A program made the position numbers and the translations under genes. A model generated the notes under the pieces. The model saw only the letters and a list, made by a program, of their open reading frames with translations, had not been told where the DNA came from and made no database searches. Shown here piece after piece: positions 25,787 through 35,272 of a DNA stretch of 64,000 nt; within the stretch, counting starts at the first letter, position 1, and the number at the start of each line of letters is the position of its first letter. The stretch spans positions 1 to 64,000 of the forward strand of contig JAIPBD010000010.1 in NCBI GenBank assembly GCA_021739765.1, given 5' to 3'. The stretch comes from Melioribacteraceae bacterium (GTDB lineage Bacteria; Bacteroidota; Ignavibacteria; Ignavibacteriales; Melioribacteraceae).

Positions 25787-27514
25787 ATGTATATCCGAAA
25801 AAATATATTCTTACTGTTTACTCTCTTTACTTTTACCTCTGCGGGAGTATTTGCACAACTGACTGATAATATCAAATTAGGTAATCCGGATGTCGGCGAT
25901 TTAAAAATTGTTGCTTTTAATCTCACTAAAGATGCACGCGTCAAGGTGGAGGGTACGGGGGGATCTTTCACCAAGTGGGATAATCAAATTGCTTTTTACG
26001 GATGGATTCTTGATGCCGATACACGTGAAATTGTTTGGACAGCTCTCGATAGAGATTTTGAAGAGGAATTGAGTGACATTGCCGGACTGATCGATTTTGA
26101 AGCTGAATTAGACCTTAAAAAAGGAAATTACGAAGCTTATTATGTCGGCATCGATAACAACTACTATTATAAAATGAACAATTTTAATGGTATTTGGAAT
26201 AAACTGTTCGGGTCTCGAAAAAGAAATTTCCGGGCTTCAAATATTGATGATTTATTTATGACTTTGAGAACTTCCGGCGCTGTTATGAATAAAAGAGATT
26301 CCGAAGAATTTATCGATGATTATGTTGATAAAGCAATTGTTTCATTTATTAGAGTTCGCGATGGTGAATACTTGAAAGAAGGTTTTTCTTTGACCAAAGA
26401 GACAAAACTTAAAGTTTACTCTGTAGGGGAAGGACAAAGGAAAAATGTATATGACTATGCCTGGATATACGATGTAAAGAATAATAAACGTGTTTGGTCT
26501 ATGAATGATAATTATCCCGATTGGGCCGGCGGTGCTGAAAAAAACATTCTTGTTCGTGAAACTATTACTCTTCCGGCCGGCAGCTATAGAGTTCATTATG
26601 TAACCGATGATTCTCATTCTTTTGAACGTTGGAACGCGCTGCCACCAGATGATCCTCAATTTTGGGGTGTTGTTGTCTCGCTGGTAAATGAATCCGATCG
26701 CGCTAATGTGAAACCATTCAAAGAAGTTGATGTTGTAAAACCTTTAATCGAATTGATCAGAATCGGTGATGATGAATTTGTTTCACAAGGTTTAAAGTTA
26801 GAAAAAGACATGGATATTAGAATATTGTGTTTGGGAGAAGGTCCAAGCAAAGATAACATGGTTGATGCCGGATGGATTATTAACGCTGAGACAAGAAAAT
26901 CAATCTGGGATATGAGAGGAAATTGGACCGATCATGCGGGCGGTGCCGATAAAAACAGAATGGTTGATGAAGTTATTAAACTGAAAAAGGGAAGTTACAT
27001 TGTCTATTATTCCTCAGATGGATCACATTCGTTCGAAGAATGGAATTCAACACCACCTTACGAAAGAGAAAGATGGGGAATTACAATTTGGGCTGCCGAT
27101 GAAAATGACTCAAAATTTACCTCGGTTTTTCATCCCGACGATTTCAAAAATGAAAATGTGATTGCAGAAATTGTTAGGGTACGGGACGATGATTACAGCC
27201 GTGAAAATTTCACTCTTGAATCGGATAGTCGGGTTAGAGTAGTCGCTTATGGCGAAGGCGATCGGGGCGGAATGTACGATTTCGGCTGGATTGAAAATCG
27301 AAACACAAGAAAAATTGTCTGGGAAATGACTTATCGCAAAACAGAGCATGGCGGCGGAGCAGATAAAAACAGATACTTTAATGATACTATTTTGTTGGAA
27401 GCCGGTGAATACACATTGTACTATGAATCCGATGGGTCACATTCATATAGAGATTGGAATGCATCTCCTCCAAGAGATGAAGAAATGTATGGAATCACAC
27501 TTCTAAAAGAATAA
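25787..27514 (+). CDS. secreted protein of four tandem domains, function unknown
   Basis: A signal peptide (about 1-23, ending FAQ) is followed by four copies of a roughly 120-residue beta-rich domain at about 24-150, 186-310, 320-445 and 455-575. The last three share the block GGA(E/D)KN, then a Leu-x-x-Gly-Ser/Glu-Tyr strand, D(D/G)SHS followed by WN and PP, and a terminal WG(V/I) or YG(I). The first copy is diverged and lacks the SHS-WN-PP part. The aromatic and Gly content suggests a ligand- or carbohydrate-binding sandwich. I do not recognise the family. A GGAG site supports the ATG. There is no T9SS tail. Confidence 0.75.
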   Translation: MYIRKNIFLLFTLFTFTSAGVFAQLTDNIKLGNPDVGDLKIVAFNLTKDARVKVEGTGGSFTKWDNQIAFYGWILDADTREIVWTALDRDFEEELSDIAGLIDFEAELDLKKGNYEAYYVGIDNNYYYKMNNFNGIWNKLFGSRKRNFRASNIDDLFMTLRTSGAVMNKRDSEEFIDDYVDKAIVSFIRVRDGEYLKEGFSLTKETKLKVYSVGEGQRKNVYDYAWIYDVKNNKRVWSMNDNYPDWAGGAEKNILVRETITLPAGSYRVHYVTDDSHSFERWNALPPDDPQFWGVVVSLVNESDRANVKPFKEVDVVKPLIELIRIGDDEFVSQGLKLEKDMDIRILCLGEGPSKDNMVDAGWIINAETRKSIWDMRGNWTDHAGGADKNRMVDEVIKLKKGSYIVYYSSDGSHSFEEWNSTPPYERERWGITIWAADENDSKFTSVFHPDDFKNENVIAEIVRVRDDDYSRENFTLESDSRVRVVAYGEGDRGGMYDFGWIENRNTRKIVWEMTYRKTEHGGGADKNRYFNDTILLEAGEYTLYYESDGSHSYRDWNASPPRDEEMYGITLLKE

Positions 27515-27530
27515 ATTTACTTTACTGAAG

Positions 27531-27642
27531 AGGTTGTCTTAAAACTTTTTTCAATATTTATTAGTGATAAGCGGCAAAATATTTCGATTATGATCGTTAG
27601 AAAAAACTCAATCGAGCCGAATCATAAGTTATAAGACAACCT
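27531..27642. mobile_element. MITE-like element with 17-bp inverted repeats
   Basis: The 112-bp stretch begins with AGGTTGTCTTAAAACTT (27531-27547) and ends with AAGTTATAAGACAACCT (27626-27642), inverted repeats matching at 16 of 17 positions. The interior has no ORF. The size and termini fit a miniature inverted-repeat element mobilised by an unseen transposase. No target-site duplication was found. An alternative is a long-looped terminator after the preceding gene. Confidence 0.55.
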
Positions 27643-27720
27643 TTTAATATAAAAACCGCCTCTGTCTATTCACCCCAAATTTTTCTATTTTAGTCCTTTC
27701 TCAACACAACAAAATTATAA

Positions 27721-28254
27721 ATGAGCGCAACAGAAAAGTCTTCTTCAGGTCTTGCCACGCTGTGGGGAAACATATTCCCGAGCTCAGGCGATGACGGCAA
27801 AGATTCCTTAATAAAAATATTAAAAGAAGTTCCTCTTTTTAGGGAACTGCGTAAAAGTGAACTTCGATCAATTTCAAAGATTATGTATGAAAGGAACTTT
27901 GAAAAAGGTGAATACATGTTCGAAACCGGGCAGCCGGGTGCGGCCATGTTTATAATCATCGAAGGTGAAGTGAAAATTATAAAAATTGATAATGACGGAG
28001 AGGAATTAGATCTGGCGACACTTAGTGAGGGAGAGTTCTTGGGCGAACTCGCACTTTTGGATAGTTCCCCCCGATCAGCTTCCGCTTTAATTACCGAACG
28101 AACAAAAGCGATGGCTATCTTTAGGGAAGATCTTCATAAATTATTAGAGACCGACCCGCAATTAGGCGGAAAAGTTATGAAACAACTCGCCGTAATTATC
28201 GGAATCCGGCTTAAAGCGACTAATAACTTATTGCTCAAAAAAGAGAAAGAGTAG
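27721..28254 (+). CDS. cyclic-nucleotide-binding domain protein without output domain
   Basis: The 177-residue protein is almost entirely one cNMP-binding domain (about 35-150). The phosphate-binding cassette reads GEFLGELALLDSSPRSASA, with the Glu and Arg that contact the cyclic nucleotide both present. Only a short C-terminal helix follows; there is no CRP-type helix-turn-helix. It opens a tight same-strand series of transporter genes and its stop codon directly abuts the ATG of the next gene. It may sense cAMP, cGMP or c-di-nucleotides and act on a partner protein, perhaps one of the channels encoded beside it, which is inference. Confidence 0.85.
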   Translation: MSATEKSSSGLATLWGNIFPSSGDDGKDSLIKILKEVPLFRELRKSELRSISKIMYERNFEKGEYMFETGQPGAAMFIIIEGEVKIIKIDNDGEELDLATLSEGEFLGELALLDSSPRSASALITERTKAMAIFREDLHKLLETDPQLGGKVMKQLAVIIGIRLKATNNLLLKKEKE

Positions 28255-29559
28255 ATGAGTTTTAAGAAAACTGTTGATTTAAACTCAGACCGTCTCAGAA
28301 GATCAAGGATTTTCTACTTTCTCCTTTTTCTTTTTTTCTTTGTTATTGGTGGTTTCCTAATACTGGCTCTTAAATCATTAGTTTTACCGACATTGGTTGG
28401 AATGTTATCTGCTTACCTCTGTATCCCATTGTTGAATATTCTTAGGCGAAAGGGAATTCCGAAAGGAGCATCTCTTTTGATATTATTCGGAGGTTTTGTA
28501 TTTATTCTATTTTTTCTCGGGAAACAGATTGTTGATATTTTGCCCGATGAAAAGGAAAAGCTGGAGTTAAGGGTTCAGATTCAATACAAGGTTAACGAAC
28601 AGTATCTTGCATTTACCGGAAGGGATGATTTTGATTCTGAGGGCAATATTATTCATTCAATTTTCGGGGAAGAACTTCAACCCGTTATTGAAAATTTGAA
28701 TGATTTTATCGCATTGACCCGCGAAGAGAGAGAGTTGTTCAATCTCTATTCTGATCCGATTCAATATGCTGACCCGATCGATAAGCGAGTAATTGGATAT
28801 TTTGAGGAAGTTTCGAAACTGCCTTACCCGATTGAGTCGGAAGAGACTAAAGTAGAATCTGAAGATGATGGTCCATTTGGATTAGCTCCGAATGTTGAAC
28901 TGATGGCCGGGGATTCTAAAATTGCCAAATTAATTGACGCCCTTTCAACTTGGATTGTTCTTCCGTTTGTTTTCATTTTCCTGTTAGTAGATGATGGAAA
29001 TATCAAAAAATTTCTTATCGACTTAATGCCGAACAGATATTTTGAGATGTCACTTACGATTCTGGATAATGTGGATGATGCAATCGGTAATTATTTACGT
29101 GGAACTTTGATGCAATGTTCATTGGTCGGGCTATCCTTTTTTGTAGGATTAATGGTGATCGGATTCGATTTTGATGCCGCGGCGTTAATCGGAATTCTAG
29201 CAGGAGTCGCAAACGCAATTCCGTTCTTAGGTCCGGTATTGGGGCTGGGAATCGGATTGGTTTATGCAATGATAGTTGAGGACATAAACTCTATATTACC
29301 ATTTCTATCGTTCGATCCGATTATCGGAGTATTATTTGTCGTTTTGGTGGTTCAGGTATTGGACAATACAATTTTCCAGCCTATGGTTTTGGGAAAGGCG
29401 GTTAATTTACATCCGCTGGTGGTCGTTTTAGGAGTTACCGGTGGATCAATTATTTTTGGGTTCGTAGGAATGTTATTCGCAATACCAACCATTGTTGTCT
29501 TTAAAGTAATTATCGCCACTATATATAAGCAACTTAAACTATATTATATAATATATTAA
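28255..29559 (+). CDS. AI-2E family transporter
   Basis: At 434 residues it has the family layout: two N-terminal membrane helices (about 17-55), one at about 70-95, a long soluble insert rich in acidic residues, then a C-terminal bundle with IGNYLRGTLMQCSLVGLSFF, GVANAIPFLGPVLGLGIG and a conserved LDNTIFQPMVLGKAV. Members export small molecules or exchange Na+/H+, and the AI-2 label is historical. The start directly follows the stop of the cNMP-binding gene. Confidence 0.88.
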   Translation: MSFKKTVDLNSDRLRRSRIFYFLLFLFFFVIGGFLILALKSLVLPTLVGMLSAYLCIPLLNILRRKGIPKGASLLILFGGFVFILFFLGKQIVDILPDEKEKLELRVQIQYKVNEQYLAFTGRDDFDSEGNIIHSIFGEELQPVIENLNDFIALTREERELFNLYSDPIQYADPIDKRVIGYFEEVSKLPYPIESEETKVESEDDGPFGLAPNVELMAGDSKIAKLIDALSTWIVLPFVFIFLLVDDGNIKKFLIDLMPNRYFEMSLTILDNVDDAIGNYLRGTLMQCSLVGLSFFVGLMVIGFDFDAAALIGILAGVANAIPFLGPVLGLGIGLVYAMIVEDINSILPFLSFDPIIGVLFVVLVVQVLDNTIFQPMVLGKAVNLHPLVVVLGVTGGSIIFGFVGMLFAIPTIVVFKVIIATIYKQLKLYYIIY

Positions 29560-29624
29560 TTATACTCACTAAAAAACGATTTCATAAAAATAGCTTCAAT
29601 TATATTATTTAATATTGAGAATTT

Positions 29625-31844
29625 ATGGGAAATGATAAAATAGGCTTTGGCACAATGCCGGTTTTCCTTACCGCGATTTCAACCATCCTGGGCGCAATCC
29701 TCTTTTTGAGATTCGGCTTTGCTGTTGGCGTTGTGGGCTTTTGGGGAGTGATTTTTATTATTTTAATAGGTCATATGGTCACCATTCCAACTTCGCTCGC
29801 GATCAGTGAAATTGCGACTAATCAGCGTGTTGAAGGCGGCGGATTATATTTCGTTATGTCACGTTCATTCGGTTTAAATATCGGTACAACAATCGGAATT
29901 GCGCTTTATCTTTCACAGGCCATCAGTGTCGCATTTTATGTAATAGCATTTGCCGAAGCATTTGAACCGTTTTTTGATTGGTTCCGAGTTACTTACGAAT
30001 TTGAACTTCCACGTCAGGTTATCAGCGTTCCTTCGATGGTAATTCTCTCATGGGTTATTCTAAAAAAAGGCGCAGATATTGGAGTAAAGTTGCTCTATAT
30101 AGTCGTAGCCATTCTTTTTATTTCGTTGTTTTTGTTTTTTATCGGAACAACCACATATTCTGATACCCACACAGCCGGACTTCCATCTTTTAATTTTCGA
30201 AATCCCGAGCAACTTTTTTTTATTTTCGCGATAATTTTCCCTGCATTCACCGGGAATACGGCTGGAGTTGGATTGTCGGGTGATTTGAAAAATCCGAAAA
30301 AAGCTATTCCTATCGGTACTATATCGGCAACTTTTGTCGGAATGTTAATTTACATTTTGGTTGTTTGGAAATTAAGCGCGTCAGCTCCCGAAGATGCACT
30401 TTTGAACAATCAATTTATTATGTCCGAAATAGCGATTTACGGCTGGCTGATTATTCCTATCGGCCTGGCTGCTTCGACTATTTCCTCAGCTATCGGATCG
30501 GTTTTGGTAGCACCGAGAACATTGCAAGCTATCGCCCACGATAAATCTTTTCCGGTTTCAAAATTGAATACTTTCTTGGCAAAAGGTGAAGGAAAATTGA
30601 ATGAACCGACGAATGCCACATTATTGACGTGTGTGTTTGCGACGGTTTTTGTACTTCTCGGCGATGTAAACGCGGTCGCGGAAATTATTTCGATGTTTTT
30701 TATGGTTACGTACGGCTCCATAAATTTAATTTCGTTTTTATACCACTTCGGGGCTGATCCATCTTATCGACCAACCTTTCAATCGAGATGGTATTTTTCA
30801 CTTGCCGGAGCGATTATCAGCGTTTGGTTAATGTTTCAAATGAATACTCCGTATGCGCTGGCATCTCTTATTATTATGGTAATCATTTATTTGATTGTTG
30901 TTCATTATCACAGTGACCGAAAAGGACTTGAATCAATTTTTCAAGGTGCGATATTTCAATTTAGCAGAAAAACTCATGTTTATTTGCAAAGAACGGAGAA
31001 GAAAGATCAAAAACAAAGTTGGAGGCCTTCGGCAATTTGTATTTCACCCCATTCTTTTGAAAGGGATAAAGCATACGATCTTCTAAATTGGATCTCTTAC
31101 AAACATGGATTTGGGACTTATATTCATTTAATTGAAGGTTATTACTCCCGTTCCAAAAACCTTGAAGCGAAAAGAACTTTGGATTCACTCTTAGACAGAA
31201 CTGATAAAAAGACATCAAATGTTTATATGGATACGTTAATATCTCCATCATATACTTCGGCTATCGCACAGCTGGTTCAATTACCGAGTCCTTCGGGAAT
31301 GGAAAATAATATGATTCTATTTGAGTTCGATAAAAATGAACCCGAGTATTTGAATCAGATTCTCGAAAACATTTCTTTGGTGCAAGCCGGCGATTTTGAT
31401 GTGGTGATTCTGGGATCATCGAAAAGAGCGGTCAGATATGAAAAAGGGATTCATGTGTGGATTCGTAATCTGGACAAAGACAATGCAAATTTGATGATTC
31501 TTTTAAGTTATATAATTCTCGGCCATCCTGCATGGTCTAGAGGATTTATAAAGATTTTTAATGTTTGCAAAGAAGGCAAAATTGAAGAAACTAAAAAACA
31601 AATGGCTGTTCTGTTGGATTCCGGGAGATTGCCTATTACAGACAAGAATATTGAAATTGTTCCATTATTCGAGTCTTCAAATATAAAATTATTGATAAAT
31701 GAGAAGTCGGCAAATGCCGGATTAACAATGGTAGGATTTTTGGAAGACCAAATTAAGCATGAAGGCATCTCCCTTTTTGAAGGTTATGATAATATCGGAG
31801 ATGTTTTATTTATTGAATCACAATCAAGGAAAGAGTTGAACTAA
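29625..31844 (+). CDS. APC-superfamily permease, SLC12-like cation-chloride cotransporter
   Basis: The 739-residue protein has twelve N-terminal membrane helices, opening with FGTMPVFLTAISTILGAILF and carrying EGGGLYFVMSRSFG, the pattern of SLC12-type cotransporters. FPAFTGNTAGVGLSGDLKNP and SAIGSVLVAPRTLQAIAHD are further typical blocks. A soluble C-terminal region of about 280 residues, also characteristic of that group, follows. It probably couples K+ or Na+ movement to an anion or amino acid. Its stop overlaps the ATG of the MscS gene (TAATG), so the two are translationally linked. Confidence 0.85.
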   Translation: MGNDKIGFGTMPVFLTAISTILGAILFLRFGFAVGVVGFWGVIFIILIGHMVTIPTSLAISEIATNQRVEGGGLYFVMSRSFGLNIGTTIGIALYLSQAISVAFYVIAFAEAFEPFFDWFRVTYEFELPRQVISVPSMVILSWVILKKGADIGVKLLYIVVAILFISLFLFFIGTTTYSDTHTAGLPSFNFRNPEQLFFIFAIIFPAFTGNTAGVGLSGDLKNPKKAIPIGTISATFVGMLIYILVVWKLSASAPEDALLNNQFIMSEIAIYGWLIIPIGLAASTISSAIGSVLVAPRTLQAIAHDKSFPVSKLNTFLAKGEGKLNEPTNATLLTCVFATVFVLLGDVNAVAEIISMFFMVTYGSINLISFLYHFGADPSYRPTFQSRWYFSLAGAIISVWLMFQMNTPYALASLIIMVIIYLIVVHYHSDRKGLESIFQGAIFQFSRKTHVYLQRTEKKDQKQSWRPSAICISPHSFERDKAYDLLNWISYKHGFGTYIHLIEGYYSRSKNLEAKRTLDSLLDRTDKKTSNVYMDTLISPSYTSAIAQLVQLPSPSGMENNMILFEFDKNEPEYLNQILENISLVQAGDFDVVILGSSKRAVRYEKGIHVWIRNLDKDNANLMILLSYIILGHPAWSRGFIKIFNVCKEGKIEETKKQMAVLLDSGRLPITDKNIEIVPLFESSNIKLLINEKSANAGLTMVGFLEDQIKHEGISLFEGYDNIGDVLFIESQSRKELN

Positions 31845-32716
31845 TGGGCAAAGACGAAATTCTAAAAACCTTTCACGAAGTGATCTCGTATCCTTTGTTT
31901 GAACTAAATAATACTACCGTTACACCGACATCACTGATTGTGTTTTTATTTATCATTTTGATGTTCATTTTAGTTTCACGACTTCTTGGTTCAAAAATCC
32001 TCGGGCGTATTCTGCAAAAAATAAATATCGAAGAGGGTTTGCAATTTACAATGATGAAGATCAGCCGGTATATTGTTATTTCAATCGGCGTTATTGTGGC
32101 TTTTCAGGTTATCGGTATTAATTTAAGCGGATTAGCGGTTGTACTCGGATTTCTATCTGTTGGAATCGGGTTTGGACTTCAAAATGTAACTTCAAACTTC
32201 ATCGCCGGATTGATTCTGCTTTTTGAGCGACCGATAAAAGTAGGGGATCGAGTTACGGTTGGTGATACCGAAGGCGATGTTGAAAATATTAATATTCGAT
32301 CAACTACAATACGAACATTAAATAATATAACTATTATTGTTCCTAACTCAGACTTCATCTCAAGTTCGGTAATTAATTGGACACACAGTGACCGGAAAAT
32401 AAGAGTTGATCTTCCGGTTGGAGTTTCATACAGTTCTGATTTGGACACGGTGATAAAAGCGCTGAAAGAGGTTGCCGCTGAAAATAAGGATGTTCTAAAA
32501 ACACCACCGTCAGAGGTTCATCTGAAAAATTTCGGCGATTCTTCCTGGGATATGAGTTTACGGGTTTGGGTTGCTGATCCCAAAACACATTATTATGTCC
32601 GGTCGGAGTTAAACTGCTCGATTGTCCATAAGTTCAGAAAATATGGAATTGAAATTCCATTTCCTCAAAGAGATGTACATTTTAGAAATTCGATAAGTAT
32701 GGTAAAGGATTCTTAA
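31844..32716 (+). CDS. MscS family mechanosensitive channel
   Basis: At 290 residues the protein shows MscS architecture: three membrane helices, the pore helix segment LAVVLGFLSVGIGFGLQNVTSN, the beta domain start IKVGDRVTVGDTEGDVENIN, then IIVPNSDFISSSVINWT and a C-terminal alpha/beta domain. (Blocks are given in part.) Such channels release ions and osmolytes when membrane tension rises. It overlaps the permease gene by one base and sits one base before corA. Confidence 0.93.
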   Translation: MGKDEILKTFHEVISYPLFELNNTTVTPTSLIVFLFIILMFILVSRLLGSKILGRILQKINIEEGLQFTMMKISRYIVISIGVIVAFQVIGINLSGLAVVLGFLSVGIGFGLQNVTSNFIAGLILLFERPIKVGDRVTVGDTEGDVENINIRSTTIRTLNNITIIVPNSDFISSSVINWTHSDRKIRVDLPVGVSYSSDLDTVIKALKEVAAENKDVLKTPPSEVHLKNFGDSSWDMSLRVWVADPKTHYYVRSELNCSIVHKFRKYGIEIPFPQRDVHFRNSISMVKDS

Positions 32717-32717
32717 A

Positions 32718-33833
32718 ATGCTTGGTGTTGCAAAATCTATTAATAGTGTTGGCAAAACATTAAAAAAGCTGCGATTCGATGTATTATTAAATCGAGTTGG
32801 TCGGTCACCCGGAACTTTGATTTATACGGGCCGCAAAGAAGAGAAAGAATTTCGCATAAAATTTACTAAGTATAATCAAGAATCTGTTGAAACTACTGTT
32901 GTTGAGAATAAGTTGGAACTGCTAAAATTACTTGCCGATTTGGACGATAAGTATAACTATTGGCTCGATTTAAATTTTCTTAACGACATTGAATTGCTTA
33001 AATCTATCGGCGCGCTGTTTGGTGTAAACTCGCTTGTACTTGAAGATATTTTAAATATTAATCACAGACCGAAGATAGAATTTTTCGACGAATTTGTTTT
33101 TTCAATAGTTAAAATAATAAGTATTTCGGATGATGAAAAAATAGAATTTGATCAACTGGCATTTTTGGTTTTTGATAATTTACTTATCACTTTTCATGAA
33201 AGTAACGCAGAAGAGTTTGCGCCCATTTATTCCCGACTCGCTATTCCCCAAACGGTGATGCGAAAGTTCGGCTCTGAGTATATGTTTTTCGCAATCCTCG
33301 ATTATATTATCGATTTATATTCTGTTGTCAATTACCGGTTGATGGAGAACTTGGAAAAACTACAAACTACAATATTTGAAAATCCGGTAAAAGAACAACT
33401 GATCGAAATTGATAATTTGAGACGAAGAATTCACGAAACAAAACGATTTATGGTTCCCGTTAAAGATTTGGTTAATAAGGTTTTAAGAACCGAAGAAGGA
33501 TTCAAGTTTGTTCAAATCAAAATATATTTTCAAGATGCTTTGGACCACATGGAAGAAGTCAATATGGATATTGAACAGATGATTATTTCCGGAGGCAACC
33601 TTCTCGATTTATTTGTTTCTTCCCAAGGAAATAAAATGAATGAAGTGATGAAAGTTTTGACTGTGATCGCTACAATTTTTATTCCGCTAACTTTTATCGC
33701 CGGAATTTATGGAATGAATTTCAGCAACATGCCTGAATTAAATTGGGAGTATGGTTACTTTGCAGCCCTAATTTTTATGGCTTTAGTCGGTATTGGATTT
33801 GGCATTTATTTTAAGATTAAAAAGTGGTTTTAA
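32718..33833 (+). CDS. corA: magnesium/cobalt transporter CorA
   Basis: The 371-residue protein has the CorA layout: a long cytoplasmic domain with coiled-coil helices, then two C-terminal membrane helices with the selectivity motif YGMNF (GMN at about 332-334) and a short basic tail. It conducts Mg2+ (and Co2+ or Ni2+) into the cell as a pentamer. It is the last gene of the ion-transport set; its stop touches the stop of the convergent YCF48 gene with no gap. Confidence 0.93.
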   Translation: MLGVAKSINSVGKTLKKLRFDVLLNRVGRSPGTLIYTGRKEEKEFRIKFTKYNQESVETTVVENKLELLKLLADLDDKYNYWLDLNFLNDIELLKSIGALFGVNSLVLEDILNINHRPKIEFFDEFVFSIVKIISISDDEKIEFDQLAFLVFDNLLITFHESNAEEFAPIYSRLAIPQTVMRKFGSEYMFFAILDYIIDLYSVVNYRLMENLEKLQTTIFENPVKEQLIEIDNLRRRIHETKRFMVPVKDLVNKVLRTEEGFKFVQIKIYFQDALDHMEEVNMDIEQMIISGGNLLDLFVSSQGNKMNEVMKVLTVIATIFIPLTFIAGIYGMNFSNMPELNWEYGYFAALIFMALVGIGFGIYFKIKKWF

Positions 33834-35132
33834 TTATTTCAATAAAATCATTTTTTGAGTCTGCTTGAATTTACCGGTTTCTAAAGTAAGATAATATATT
33901 CCTGAGCTGAGGTTATTTGCATCCCAGTAAAACGAATTTAATCCTCCACTAATCTTACCGCTTACCAGTACTTCCAACTTTTCTCCAATTGAATTCGATA
34001 TTGATAATTCGGCAAAAGTGTTTTCAGGTACCGAAAATGAAATTTTTGTCTGTGAATTAAACGGATTCGGATAATTCGGATAAAGTTTGAAATCAATTTT
34101 ATCGGGCGACGTGGAAAAATCTTGAACTGAAGTGATTTTTGAAGAATGATATTTGTAAACTTGTCTGCCGATTGAATAACCGAGAGAATCGCCAAACATT
34201 ATAAATCGATTTATGTTGTAACCGAAATCTGCCGGGCTCCAACTGCTGCCGCCATCCAAAGTTTGATATGTCGGACCGCTCCAACCGCCAATATATCCTT
34301 CGTTTTGATTGACGAAAACTATTCCTTGAACATCATAATCCCGCTTGAAAAATTTCTCCTCCCACTTAGTTCCGCCGTTTGTTGTTTTGAGGTAGAACGT
34401 TCTTCCGTTACTTCTCTCGATTGAAACATAACCGAGGGAATTGTTAACGAAATGAATTTTCCATCCCCATTCTCCTATTCGTTCGGTTTCATGCGCGACA
34501 AACCAACTATTGCCTCCATCATTGGTTACAAGAACAATTGCTTTTGTATTTGGAAAAACGCCTGAACCACCAACCACAATTCCAAAACTGGAATTAAAAA
34601 AGTGCACATCCACAAGTGAACCGGCGTACTTGCTCATTCCGATCGATTTCCACGTTTTACCTTTGTCCGTTGATTTTATCAAAATAGCCGGACCCGAATA
34701 TCGACCGACTCCATAAATAGTATTTTCATCCGGCGCGCTTAAACCACATATTCCGTAAGGAACTTCATCCGGTATTCGATGGTGGATACTACTCCAACTT
34801 TCTCCGCCGTTTGTGGTTTCGTACAAAATGTCACCGACGGTTAGAGTACCTGCCCAACCATAATTATCGTCGGCAAAAACTATACTGCGCAAATTTAACC
34901 CCGACTTCGATAATTGAGTTACCCAGGTTGAACCGCCATCGAGAGTTTTATAAATATTGCCTTCGAACTGTATTACCCAGCCGGTAACAGGATTAGAAAA
35001 GTAAATATCTTCATAACGTGAATTTACTTCAGGGAGTCCATTATCGAGCGAAACCCACTTCCCACTTTGAGCAAAAGTATGATTTAGGTTCAAACTAACT
35101 AACAGCATTATAAGAAGACAGATTCTTTTCAT
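33834..35132 (-). CDS. YCF48-like beta-propeller protein with T9SS sorting domain
   Basis: A signal peptide (to about residue 22, ending TFAQ) leads into propeller repeats such as IYKTLDGGSTWVT, LYETTNGGESWSS, LIKSTDKGKTWKS and TYQTLDGGSSWSP, ending with a T9SS type A domain (YPNYPNPFNSQTKISFSV to KMILLK). It is similar in plan to the gene at 19425 but shorter by 11 residues and with a normal signal peptide. It is exported; the ligand or process is unknown. Confidence 0.87.
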   Translation of the reverse strand: MKRICLLIMLLVSLNLNHTFAQSGKWVSLDNGLPEVNSRYEDIYFSNPVTGWVIQFEGNIYKTLDGGSTWVTQLSKSGLNLRSIVFADDNYGWAGTLTVGDILYETTNGGESWSSIHHRIPDEVPYGICGLSAPDENTIYGVGRYSGPAILIKSTDKGKTWKSIGMSKYAGSLVDVHFFNSSFGIVVGGSGVFPNTKAIVLVTNDGGNSWFVAHETERIGEWGWKIHFVNNSLGYVSIERSNGRTFYLKTTNGGTKWEEKFFKRDYDVQGIVFVNQNEGYIGGWSGPTYQTLDGGSSWSPADFGYNINRFIMFGDSLGYSIGRQVYKYHSSKITSVQDFSTSPDKIDFKLYPNYPNPFNSQTKISFSVPENTFAELSISNSIGEKLEVLVSGKISGGLNSFYWDANNLSSGIYYLTLETGKFKQTQKMILLK

Positions 35133-35272
35133 TTGGACTTACCTAAAATATTCGAAAAGAAGAAACGGAGATTTGATCTTAAAATCAATGACAATAAATT
35201 GGAATCGAACGGCTAATTGATTTCTCTATCCAAAGAAGTATTTGTAATTTTAGAATCATATCCGAGGTAAAC

